Origin: Taibaiella soli
GTDB lineage: Bacteria > Bacteroidota > Bacteroidia > Chitinophagales > Chitinophagaceae
Length of the DNA stretch: 64,000 nucleotides
NCBI RefSeq assembly: GCF_003236175.1
Contig: NZ_QKTW01000003.1
Coordinates: 170,298-234,297 of the forward strand
Reading direction: 5' to 3'
The notes beneath the pieces were generated by a model that saw only the letters and a program-made list of their open reading frames with translations, was not told where the DNA came from and did no database searches. Made by a program: the position numbers and the translations under genes. Shown here piece by piece: positions 33,687-41,261 of the stretch. Numbering within the stretch: the first letter of the stretch is position 1; every line of letters starts with the position of its first letter.

Positions 33687-34910
33687 ATGAAATCGCAATT
33701 GTTACAATCGATTGAAGCGCTTTTTACAAATGAGTCAATGTTGCAGATGTCTGAGCAGACGGGGGAGGCATTACCTGATCTGAAAAAAGCAATGGAGCAT
33801 GTGACGTCGGCCATTTTACGCGGCTTTGCCTCGAAAACCAGTGAAGGGGACAGTGCCAGGACGCAATTGATGGACCTCGCAAGAAAAGCCAATGATAATA
33901 GCTGGTGGAAACACGTTCTCCATTGGTTTGACGACAGCAATAAGGCAGCACTCGGTACGGATATCCTCAAACATTTATTCGGCCACCAGAATATGGAGCG
34001 TCTCGCACAGAATATCGGCCATCAGAATAATATTACAACCGCGTCTGCAACCAAATTGCTGCAATGGGCGGCACCTCTTTGTCTGGGAATGCTCGGAAAA
34101 CATGCAGCGGAAAATAATCTTGACGCCGGTTCATTTACTGCTAGTATCAACAGCCTGAATGCTGAAATTAATGCGGCACCGGCTTCACTTAATGTCGAGA
34201 GGGCTCTGGGGAAAAAGAATAAAGATGATGGTAATCGTTTGCTTTGGTTTGTTTTGGGCACTTTATTGCTCGTGGGAATTATTTTCTTTTGTACAAAAGG
34301 TTGTAAATATGAAGCAGCAACTAATACAACTGTTCCTGTAGTTGATTCCATTGCATCAGCTCCCACTCAACAACCACAAATGCCCGCTTTCAAGCTGGAT
34401 GCTGATAGCACACTCCAGTACGTATTTGGAGATATAATAGGCAAAAAACTGCCGAATGGAACAGTAATGCATATTCCGAATAACAGTGCTGAGGCCCTCC
34501 TGCTTTCCAATATTCAGGATGTGCTGCGGAACGGTCTGGATACTACACCCGAAGGGATAAAAAATGGCTGGATTAACCTCTATAACGTACAGTTTACTAA
34601 AATGCTCACGTATAGAAAAGGCGCTGAAGAAGAGATCGGTAATATCGCAGCCATATTGAAAGCTTATCCAATGATAGCAATTAAGATTGGCGGCTATTCT
34701 GATGCTACCGGCACTGTGGCTGTCAATAAAAAATTGTCGCAGGAACGAGCGCAAAAAGTAGCGGCAGATCTCGGTAAGGCTGGCGTTGAAAGTCAAGTCT
34801 CTGGTACAGAAGGGTATGGCCCTGAGTTTCCGATTGGTGACAATCGGACTGCGGAGGGCAGAGCGCAAAACAAGAGGGTTTCTTGCCGCATTACAAGCAT
34901 TATCAGATAG
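33687..34910 (+). CDS. DUF937-like domain fused to OmpA peptidoglycan-binding domain
   Basis: A 407-residue protein with three parts: an N-terminal helical DUF937-like region (about 5-165), one membrane helix (about 184-202, LLWFVLGTLLLVGIIFF, then CTKGC), and a C-terminal OmpA domain (about 298-407). The last has IAIKIGGYSDATGTVAVNKK, LSQERAQKVAADL and NKRVSCRI. There is no signal peptide, so the DUF937 part should be cytoplasmic and the OmpA part periplasmic, bound to the cell wall. The protein at 62406 has the same first two parts but no OmpA. Confidence 0.82.
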   Translation: MKSQLLQSIEALFTNESMLQMSEQTGEALPDLKKAMEHVTSAILRGFASKTSEGDSARTQLMDLARKANDNSWWKHVLHWFDDSNKAALGTDILKHLFGHQNMERLAQNIGHQNNITTASATKLLQWAAPLCLGMLGKHAAENNLDAGSFTASINSLNAEINAAPASLNVERALGKKNKDDGNRLLWFVLGTLLLVGIIFFCTKGCKYEAATNTTVPVVDSIASAPTQQPQMPAFKLDADSTLQYVFGDIIGKKLPNGTVMHIPNNSAEALLLSNIQDVLRNGLDTTPEGIKNGWINLYNVQFTKMLTYRKGAEEEIGNIAAILKAYPMIAIKIGGYSDATGTVAVNKKLSQERAQKVAADLGKAGVESQVSGTEGYGPEFPIGDNRTAEGRAQNKRVSCRITSIIR

Positions 34911-35027
34911 TTGGCATAATTCTTATGGTGGAAGCCAAAGGGAAACAATCATTTAAAGCAACGCCGGAAAATATGTTTTCAGATCGAAGCTTAATTTTCT
35001 AAATTACGTACAACAAAAACAAACACT

Positions 35028-35498
35028 ATGCTCGAAGAAATCATGCAAATGATCAAACAACATGGACAGGACGCAGTAGTTAATAACGCTGATGTGCCAA
35101 ATGAACATAACGAGGCCGTAATGAACGAAGCCGGCAGCTCTGTTATGTCAATGCTCCAAAATATGGTTCAAAACGGACAAACAAGTGAAGTAAATAATAT
35201 GCTGCAGGATCCGAATCATCCGGCAGTGCAACAAATGCAAAGCAATTTTGCCGATAGTATCATGCAGAAATTTGGACTGAGCAGCGGAGCCGCGTCAAAC
35301 GTGGCATCTAGTCTTATTCCGAATGTGCTGCAATCAGTGCTGGGAAAATTCCAGGGCGGTGGTTTTAATCTGTCGCAGATTACACAATCCCTTTCCGGTG
35401 CAGGTGGTCTCGGCAGTATCGCGGCTAAATTTGGCCTTGATAAAGATGGCGACGGTGATGTAGATCTGGATGACGCAAAGAAAATGTTTGGGTTTTAA
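35028..35498 (+). CDS. DUF937-like protein with C-terminal EF-hand
   Basis: A 156-residue protein, Gln/Asn/Ser-rich and helical, with repeated short helices separated by glycine-rich loops (LGKFQGGGFNLSQITQSLSG). The last 20 residues contain DKDGDGDVDLDD, a canonical EF-hand calcium loop. It follows the DUF937-OmpA gene in the same direction after 117 bp. No signal peptide. The gap contains TTGGCATAATTCTTAT (from 34911), with a good -24 but poor -12 sigma-54 element. Confidence 0.75.
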   Translation: MLEEIMQMIKQHGQDAVVNNADVPNEHNEAVMNEAGSSVMSMLQNMVQNGQTSEVNNMLQDPNHPAVQQMQSNFADSIMQKFGLSSGAASNVASSLIPNVLQSVLGKFQGGGFNLSQITQSLSGAGGLGSIAAKFGLDKDGDGDVDLDDAKKMFGF

Positions 35499-35556
35499 GT
35501 TGACACGTCGGTACGTTCATGTGTTGATGTGTTGAAACGTTTCTGTATTTTAAAAG

Positions 35557-35590
35557 AAAGGCCGCTAACACCAGTGTTAGCGGCCTTTTC
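35557..35590 (+). terminator. Terminator of DUF937/EF-hand gene
   Basis: A 15-bp perfect stem AAAGGCCGCTAACAC (35557-35571) and its complement (35574-35588), then TTTTC. Confidence 0.8.
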
Positions 35591-35665
35591 GTTATTGGGA
35601 GGATCAACTTTACTCAACCCTGGAAAATTACGAGCACTCACAATTGACCACTCACCGCTCACATC

Positions 35666-37039
35666 TTAATGAATAAACACACTCTTTATATTCATAAACT
35701 CACGGATACCAAATTCGCCGAGCTCACGGCCATAACCACTTTGTTTCACACCACCGAACGGCATGCGCATATCAGAGTGTACCTGCGCGTTTACATAACA
35801 GCTGCCGGCGTTCAATTCAGTTGCAGCAATCATTTCCGCACGTTTGCGATCTTTGGAGAATACTGCAGCACCGAGACCGTAGATGCTATCATTTGCCAGA
35901 CGGATTGCGTCCTTTTCATCCTTCGCTTCGATAATTGCAGCAACCGGACCAAACATTTCTTCATCATAAGCCGGCATTCCTTTTTTTACATTAGTCAGCA
36001 CGCTTGGCGGATAATACGCGCCGTCGCCTTCCGGAATAAAGCCACCGCAAAGCAGTTTAGCCCCCTTCGCAATGCTTGCTTCGACTTGTTTATGTAACTC
36101 ATCACGGAGATCTACGCGCGCCATTGGTCCAATTCTGCTTGAGGTATCCATCGGATTGCCGTAGGTCGAAGCTTTCATTTGTTCCGTCATACGTTTTTCA
36201 AATTCTTTGCGCAGCGATTTTACCACGATAAAACGTTTAGCCGCAACGCAGCTCTGGCCGCTATTTACGAGTCTGCCTTCTACACAAACTTTCGCTGCGA
36301 GATCCAGATCTGCATCATCCAGAATTACATAAGGATCGCTGCCGCCCAGTTCCAGCACCAGTTTCTTCAGGTGGCTGCCAGCCGCGGATGCTACTTTACT
36401 GCCTGCATGCGTGCTGCCCGTCAGTGTCACGGCAGCAATTGCCGGATGACCGATCAATGCTTCGATGCGGGAAGATGGCAATAATAACGTCTGGAAAATG
36501 CCTTTCGGGGCACCAGCGTCTTTTACCACTTTCTCAATAGCTAAAGCACAGCCGCTTACATTGGATGCATGTTTCAGTAACATCGTATTACCACCCATCA
36601 GAATCGGTCCCATACAGCGGAGCACTTGCCAGTAAGGGAAATTCCAGGGCATGATAGCGAGCACTGTTCCCAGTGGCTGGAAGCTCACATAGCTTTTGCG
36701 GGCATCCGTTTCAATAACTTCGTTTGCCAGAAAATTGGCACCTTCTTTTGCGAAATAATCCAGTGTATTGGCACACTTTTCTACCTCGGCAATACTTTGC
36801 GCAATCGGCTTGCCCATTTCTGCTGTGGCCAGTTCGGCGAGATATTTTTTCTGTTTGCGGAGTTCTTTTGCGATATTTTTCAGAACAGTACCACGTTCAC
36901 GAAAGGAAAGCTTGCGCCAGCTATCAAAAGTCTTGTGCGCGAGCGTTACTGCCTTTTCTACTTTTTGTTCGTCGAAGATGTCGTAAGAAGCGATAACAGA
37001 ACCATTGGTGGGATTTATCGAAAGGAGTTTTTCAGACAT
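35666..37039 (-). CDS. NAD(P)-dependent aldehyde dehydrogenase (succinate-semialdehyde type)
   Basis: A 457-residue aldehyde dehydrogenase. Catalytic residues are Asn133 (MPWNFPYW), Glu230 (LELGGSDPYV) and Cys264 (NSGQSCVAAKRF); the nucleotide fold includes TLTGSTHAGSKVA. The sequence resembles the short succinate-semialdehyde dehydrogenase group (GabD/YneI), which oxidises succinate semialdehyde to succinate, but substrate assignment from sequence is loose. No GABA transaminase or related gene is adjacent. Confidence 0.92.
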   Translation of the reverse strand: MSEKLLSINPTNGSVIASYDIFDEQKVEKAVTLAHKTFDSWRKLSFRERGTVLKNIAKELRKQKKYLAELATAEMGKPIAQSIAEVEKCANTLDYFAKEGANFLANEVIETDARKSYVSFQPLGTVLAIMPWNFPYWQVLRCMGPILMGGNTMLLKHASNVSGCALAIEKVVKDAGAPKGIFQTLLLPSSRIEALIGHPAIAAVTLTGSTHAGSKVASAAGSHLKKLVLELGGSDPYVILDDADLDLAAKVCVEGRLVNSGQSCVAAKRFIVVKSLRKEFEKRMTEQMKASTYGNPMDTSSRIGPMARVDLRDELHKQVEASIAKGAKLLCGGFIPEGDGAYYPPSVLTNVKKGMPAYDEEMFGPVAAIIEAKDEKDAIRLANDSIYGLGAAVFSKDRKRAEMIAATELNAGSCYVNAQVHSDMRMPFGGVKQSGYGRELGEFGIREFMNIKSVFIH

Positions 37040-37135
37040 GGCTTCAAATTTTTTGTAAAATTAAGAAAGTGAACGCTTAAAGAAATGTTACGAAATAGCA
37101 ACTATCAACTATATCTCCATTTAATATTTCAATCT

Positions 37136-37143
37136 TATTTTTG
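37136..37143 (+). promoter_or_regulatory. -7 box of phosphohexomutase gene
   Basis: TATTTTTG fits TAnnTTTG; predicted leader about 72 nt to the ATG at 37221. Confidence 0.55.
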
Positions 37144-37220
37144 CCACCTGCCGAAAAAATGCAATATTTTCGGCCCGCTATTAGTCAAAATCACAAAAAC
37201 TATCAATAAAAAGACATTCC

Positions 37221-38624
37221 ATGACCGCTGATAAAATCAAGTTTGGTACCGACGGCTGGCGCGCCATCATCGCGCAGGATTTTACTGTTTACAACGTAGC
37301 CCGCGTGAGCCAGGCTCTGGCTGATTGGTTGCTTGCCAGCAATAAAGAAGCAAAAGTGGTTGTAGGCCACGACTGCCGTTTTGGTGGTGAACTGTTTACC
37401 GAAATGGTAACAAAAGTACTTTGTGCCAACGGCATCAAAGTATATCTGGCAAAAGGGTTCATCTCTACGCCGATGATTTCATTGGGTGTATTGAAAATGA
37501 ACGCACAGCAAGGTGTGGTGATTACCGCATCGCACAATCCGCCATCTTATAATGGTTATAAATTGAAAGGCGCACACGGTGGACCTTCCAGCCCGAAAGA
37601 TATCGCGGCGGTAGAAGCTTTGATCAAAGATGAAGTGAAGATTCCTGCTGAAAACCTCGCTCACTGGGAAGAGAAAGGTTTGTTGGAATATGTGAATCTG
37701 GAAGATATGTACATCGAATATCTGAAAACAAAATTCAACTTCGATGAACTGAATAATTCTCCGTTCAAACTGGCTTACGATGCAATGTATGGTGCAGGTC
37801 AGAACGTAGTTCGCAGACTGTTGCCAGGCGCGGTTTTGCTGCATTGCGAAAATAATCCGGGTTTTAACGGACAAGCTCCGGAACCGCTGGATCGCAATTT
37901 GCAGGAATTATCCAAAACAATCCGCAATACCCCAGAACTGAAAATTGGTCTGGCAACGGATGGTGATGCAGATCGTATCGGTTTGTATGATGAAGACGGA
38001 AACTTCGTGGATGCGCACCATATCATTCTTTTGCTCGTACACTATTTGCATAAGTACAAAGGTATGACTGGTAAAGTAGCGATTGCATTTTCTGCTACTG
38101 ACCGCGTAAAACGTATGGCTGAAAAATATGGCTTACCGGTAGAAGTAACACCGATCGGCTTTAAATACATCAGCGAAATCATGATTAATGAAGATGTGCT
38201 GGTTGGTGGCGAAGAAAGCGGCGGTATCGCGGTAAAAGGCCATATCCCCGAGCGTGACGGCATCTACGACGGTCTCGTGATTTATGAATTCATGACACAA
38301 ACCGGCAAAACGCTGAAACAGCTCTGTGAAGAGGTTTATGAAGTGGTGGGCACTTTTGTTTACGATCGCAATGACCTCCATATCGCAAACGATAAAAAAG
38401 AAGCAATCATTAAGAAAGCGCTGGATAAAGGTTATACAGAGTTCGGTAAATACACGTTCAATACAATTGAAACAATTGACGGCGTGAAATACCATCTGGA
38501 TAACGGTGGCTGGATTATGCTGCGTGCATCCGGAACGGAGCCTTTACTGCGCGTTTATGCTGAAGGAAACAGCAAAGAACAGACTGCAGACATCCTGGAA
38601 GATGTTTTAGCTACAATTTTATAA
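37221..38624 (+). CDS. Phosphoglucomutase/phosphomannomutase family protein
   Basis: A 467-residue alpha-D-phosphohexomutase that moves a phosphate between C1 and C6 of hexoses. The phosphoserine is Ser104 in TASHNPPSYNG, the metal loop is DGDADR (247-252), the sugar-binding loop is GGEESGG, and the C-terminal phosphate loop is RASGTEPLLRVY. The gene cannot be assigned to glucose or mannose phosphate with certainty. It could feed the sugar-nucleotide supply for the glycosyltransferases at 9-16 kb, but it is not linked to them. Confidence 0.95.
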   Translation: MTADKIKFGTDGWRAIIAQDFTVYNVARVSQALADWLLASNKEAKVVVGHDCRFGGELFTEMVTKVLCANGIKVYLAKGFISTPMISLGVLKMNAQQGVVITASHNPPSYNGYKLKGAHGGPSSPKDIAAVEALIKDEVKIPAENLAHWEEKGLLEYVNLEDMYIEYLKTKFNFDELNNSPFKLAYDAMYGAGQNVVRRLLPGAVLLHCENNPGFNGQAPEPLDRNLQELSKTIRNTPELKIGLATDGDADRIGLYDEDGNFVDAHHIILLLVHYLHKYKGMTGKVAIAFSATDRVKRMAEKYGLPVEVTPIGFKYISEIMINEDVLVGGEESGGIAVKGHIPERDGIYDGLVIYEFMTQTGKTLKQLCEEVYEVVGTFVYDRNDLHIANDKKEAIIKKALDKGYTEFGKYTFNTIETIDGVKYHLDNGGWIMLRASGTEPLLRVYAEGNSKEQTADILEDVLATIL

Positions 38625-38648
38625 CAATAAAATAAAATGTTTTATTTT

Positions 38649-38675
38649 AGAGCAGCGCCTTGCTGCTCTTTTTTT
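38649..38675 (+). terminator. Phosphohexomutase terminator
   Basis: Stem AGAGCAGC / GCTGCTCT with a 5-nt loop, followed by seven T. It shows that the next gene cannot start at the in-frame codon at 38660. Confidence 0.85.
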
Positions 38676-38704
38676 GTGCCCGAAAGTTGGTATTGTTTTT
38701 GCTT

Positions 38705-39409
38705 ATGAAGAACAGTATGAAGTATTTCTGGTTAATGCTCCTCCTGTTATTGCCCGCTGTAGGGCAGTGCATCGACTTCCCGACGATTAAAACCAACGCA
38801 AAAAATATTAAGGAATTTGTACCTAAGAACTGGCGTGTGATGGAAACCGCCTGGGGCGATCTGAATCATGATAACAGAAAAGACATCGTAATGGTGCTGC
38901 AATGCACCGATCCTGAAAATAAAATGATGGCTGAAGACTCAAGCAGAGTGGATGCCAATCCGCGGATTCTGATGATTGCATTTAAGGATAGTGCAGCGAA
39001 TGTTTATAATCTGGTGCTGCAAAGCAATACGTTCATTTTAACGCACGATCAGCCTGCAGCTGATGAGCCTTTTCAGGGAATGAGGATCAGTAATGATATG
39101 GTTCAGTTTAATTTTCATGTGTGGGCGAAAGACAGTGCACGTACTTGTAACTGCTCGTACAAATTTCGTTATCAAAACGCGCGCTTTGAATTGATCGGTT
39201 ACGATGCCGTAGACATGAAACAGGTTTCTGGTGAAATGGAAAAAGTGAGTATCAATTTTGCTACAAAGAAAATGTCTGTTCAAAAAGTGAATATCGACGA
39301 GAAAGTAAAGCCAGAAGCAGAAGTACGCAGTTTTGACTGTCCTGCGCTGAAAGATCTTAGAACATTCATCCGTCCGTTTACGTGGACGTTTGAAGGGCAA
39401 GTTCTTTAA
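38705..39409 (+). CDS. Conserved exported protein of unknown function
   Basis: A 234-residue protein with a signal peptide (KYFWLMLLLLLPAVGQC, possibly cleaved at or after the Cys). GDLNHDNRKDIVMVLQ (about 55-70) resembles an FG-GAP/VCBS-type calcium-binding blade, and the rest is beta-rich with a cysteine pair in TCNCSYKFRY. I use the ATG at 38705 because the upstream in-frame start lies inside the preceding terminator; 38717 is also possible. Periplasmic or surface location is inferred. No function can be given. Confidence 0.7.
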   Translation: MKNSMKYFWLMLLLLLPAVGQCIDFPTIKTNAKNIKEFVPKNWRVMETAWGDLNHDNRKDIVMVLQCTDPENKMMAEDSSRVDANPRILMIAFKDSAANVYNLVLQSNTFILTHDQPAADEPFQGMRISNDMVQFNFHVWAKDSARTCNCSYKFRYQNARFELIGYDAVDMKQVSGEMEKVSINFATKKMSVQKVNIDEKVKPEAEVRSFDCPALKDLRTFIRPFTWTFEGQVL

Positions 39410-39711
39410 AATTCAAAATTCAAAATTCAAAACTTTCTCGCGGCGCTCTCGGCGGCACAACGATGTCCATGTTGGAGGGACGATTTCGAGTCGTCTGATT
39501 AGTGTTGTTTTTTTACGGGTTGTTGCTAGGGGGAGGAATGACGACGTCGCAATCCGATTTCGCGTTTGTGTTTATAAATTGGATTTGTTTAATAGCAGCA
39601 CTGCAGATGCAACGTGCGACGCAACGGATGCTCCATAGCAGTACCAGTGCTGGTTGCATCGATTTTAAAAGTATTTTGAAATAAAAAATACAATAAACTT
39701 TTTCGAAAAGA
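39410..39711. repeat. Intergenic repeats upstream of the SRP RNA
   Basis: No gene is supported. AAAATTCAAAATTCAAAA words (39407-39432) are followed by a copy of the roughly 45-bp element around 39530-39575 (GGAGGAATGACGACGTCGCA, then CGATTTCGCG) also seen at 24178 and, inverted, at about 41110. Confidence 0.5.
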
Positions 39712-39734
39712 TTTGGTGTTATGAAAACGTTACT

Positions 39735-39742
39735 TACTTTTG
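39735..39742 (+). promoter_or_regulatory. -7 box of SRP RNA gene
   Basis: TACTTTTG fits TAnnTTTG, with a TTTG -33 box at 39712-39715 (19-bp spacer). The start near 39748 coincides with the base of the RNA stem. Confidence 0.7.
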
Positions 39743-39747
39743 CAGCC

Positions 39748-39845
39748 CTGGCAAGTCTTATACGGCCAGCTCCTACTGAATCCCCCAGGACAGGAATGTA
39801 GCAAGGGTAGGTGGTCGTAGCGGCGCGATGTGAGTAACTTGCCAG
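39748..39845 (+). ncRNA. ffs: Small signal recognition particle RNA (4.5S type)
   Basis: An RNA of about 98 nt whose ends pair perfectly (CTGGCAAGT with ACTTGCCAG). The apical part carries the conserved SRP motif: CCCCCAGGACAGGAATGTAG and then CAAGGGTAGGTGG (39782-39814), containing the GGAA-type loop and the asymmetric internal loop with AGCAAG that bind Ffh. The length and loop sequence fit the short Bacteroidota form without an Alu domain. It has its own promoter and a T run from 39846. Confidence 0.93.
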
Positions 39846-39854
39846 TTTTTTTTA
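39846..39854 (+). terminator. T-tract ending the SRP RNA
   Basis: TTTTTTTTA directly follows the closing stem of the RNA, so the RNA's own terminal helix may serve as terminator. Confidence 0.55.
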
Positions 39855-39915
39855 TTGGCGATTGGAGATTTTTGATTGGTGATTGACGTTTTTTGTGAAA
39901 CAATTTTTTACGATA

Positions 39916-40293
39916 ATGACGCCACAGGAATTAAGAGAAAGGCTAAAATCGTTTGCTTATAGAAGCGTGAGGGTTTGTGAGTCAATGCCCAATACCGTCA
40001 CATCTCAGATTATCTCCAAACAATTACTAAGGTCCGCATTATCATCTGCTGCGAATTACAGAGCAGCGACCAGAGCGCAGTCTAAAAAGCAATTTCTTTC
40101 AAAACTCAATATCGCACTGGAAGAGATCGACGAATCATCTTTTTGGCTGGATGCAATCAAAGATTTAGAAATAATTCACGTAGATAAGCTTTCTTTGCTT
40201 TTGGAAGAGTCGGTAGAATTGACAAAAATTCTTTCGGCTACCAAAAATACAACGGTCAAAAACCTGAAAGCGGAATTTGCTAAACAATCATAA
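39916..40293 (+). CDS. Four-helix bundle protein (23S rRNA IVS-type)
   Basis: A 125-residue all-helical protein. LRERLKSFAYRSVRVCESMP, then RSALSSAANYRAATRAQSKKQF and the acidic ALEEIDESSFWLDAIKD are typical of the four-helix-bundle family first found as the product of 23S rRNA intervening sequences. Its role is unknown. I use the ATG at 39916; the in-frame start at 39883 lies closer to the SRP T-tract and adds a hydrophobic stretch not typical of the family. It ends 26 bp before the aldolase gene, so the two may be co-transcribed. Confidence 0.85.
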   Translation: MTPQELRERLKSFAYRSVRVCESMPNTVTSQIISKQLLRSALSSAANYRAATRAQSKKQFLSKLNIALEEIDESSFWLDAIKDLEIIHVDKLSLLLEESVELTKILSATKNTTVKNLKAEFAKQS

Positions 40294-40319
40294 ATCACAA
40301 ATAACAAATCTCATATAGT

Positions 40320-40973
40320 ATGAAGTTTTTTATCGATACTGCTAATCTCGATCAGATTAAAGAAGCACACGATTTAGGTATTCTGGATGGTGTAACGACC
40401 AATCCGTCACTGATGGCCAAAGAAGGCATTAAAGGACATGATGCGATCGTTGAGCATTACAAGAAAATATGCGAAATGGTGGACGGTCCGGTAAGTGCTG
40501 AAGTGTTTGGTACTACTTTCGAAGAAATCGTTGAAGAAGGTAAGAAACTGGCTGCTATTCATAAAAATATCGTGGTGAAAGTGCCAATGATCAAAGATGG
40601 TATCAAAGCGATCAAATGGTTTACGGACAACGATATCCAAACTAACTGTACGCTGGTATTTTCTGCCGGTCAGGCGATCCTGGCTGCTAAAGCTGGTGCT
40701 ACTTACGTTTCTCCGTTCATCGGTCGTATCGACGATGGTAACTGGGATGGCGTTGCGTTGATCGAGCAGATCGTGAATATCTACAACGCTCAGGGTTATA
40801 TGACAGAAGTTCTGGCTGCATCTATCCGCACTCCGCTGCACATCGTTAAATGTGCTGAAGCTGGTGCTGATGTTTGTACTTGTCCGCTGCCATCAATCCT
40901 CGGTCTGTTGAAACACCCGCTGACTGACCTCGGTCTGGCGCAGTTCCTGAAGGATGCTGAAACAATGAAATAA
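40320..40973 (+). CDS. Transaldolase / fructose-6-phosphate aldolase family
   Basis: A 217-residue short transaldolase-type enzyme (TalC/FSA group). It begins MKFFIDTANLDQIKEA with Asp6, has VTTNPSLMAKEG (25-36), and the Schiff-base lysine is in NIVVKVPM (Lys87). Later APLHIVKC-like and CTCPLPSILGLLKHPLTD segments fit the family. It probably acts as transaldolase in the non-oxidative pentose phosphate pathway, although fructose-6-phosphate aldolase activity cannot be excluded from sequence. Confidence 0.93.
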   Translation: MKFFIDTANLDQIKEAHDLGILDGVTTNPSLMAKEGIKGHDAIVEHYKKICEMVDGPVSAEVFGTTFEEIVEEGKKLAAIHKNIVVKVPMIKDGIKAIKWFTDNDIQTNCTLVFSAGQAILAAKAGATYVSPFIGRIDDGNWDGVALIEQIVNIYNAQGYMTEVLAASIRTPLHIVKCAEAGADVCTCPLPSILGLLKHPLTDLGLAQFLKDAETMK

Positions 40974-41035
40974 ATTTTAACGTCAAAAGGCAAAAGTCAA
41001 AATTCAAAAACGTGGATTAGACTTTGCTGAAATAG

Positions 41036-41073
41036 AAAAGAGCAAATAGTGTTAGCTATTTGCTCTTTTTTTT
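41036..41073 (+). terminator. Transaldolase terminator
   Basis: A 14-bp stem AAAAGAGCAAATAG / CTATTTGCTCTTTT with a 6-nt loop and T run. Confidence 0.85.
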
Positions 41074-41084
41074 GGGAGGTGATG

Positions 41085-41261
41085 CCCTTTCCCGATAGCG
41101 ATCGGGACTCAGCGCGAGTAATTTGCTCAGCCCGAAATCAGATCCCTACGTCGTCGTTCCTCCTTCTCTGGATGACCCGCGTTTGGCGTTTGACGCGAGT
41201 GAACAATAATTCTGGTATTGACCATTCACCATTCACCATTGACGTTTCACTTTTGACTTAA
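41085..41261. repeat. Interspersed elements between transaldolase and prolyl oligopeptidase genes
   Basis: Contains the palindromic word TCCCGATAGCGATCGGGA (41087-41104), an inverted copy of the roughly 45-bp element (about 41128-41168: CCCGAAATCAGATCCCTACG then TCGTCGTTCC) and ACCATTCACCATTCACCATT words (41219-41242). Confidence 0.5.

Noticed and set aside
37479-37874. 131-codon leftward frame inside the phosphohexomutase gene
   Set aside because: It is antisense to a well-supported enzyme gene, with no start context or domain.
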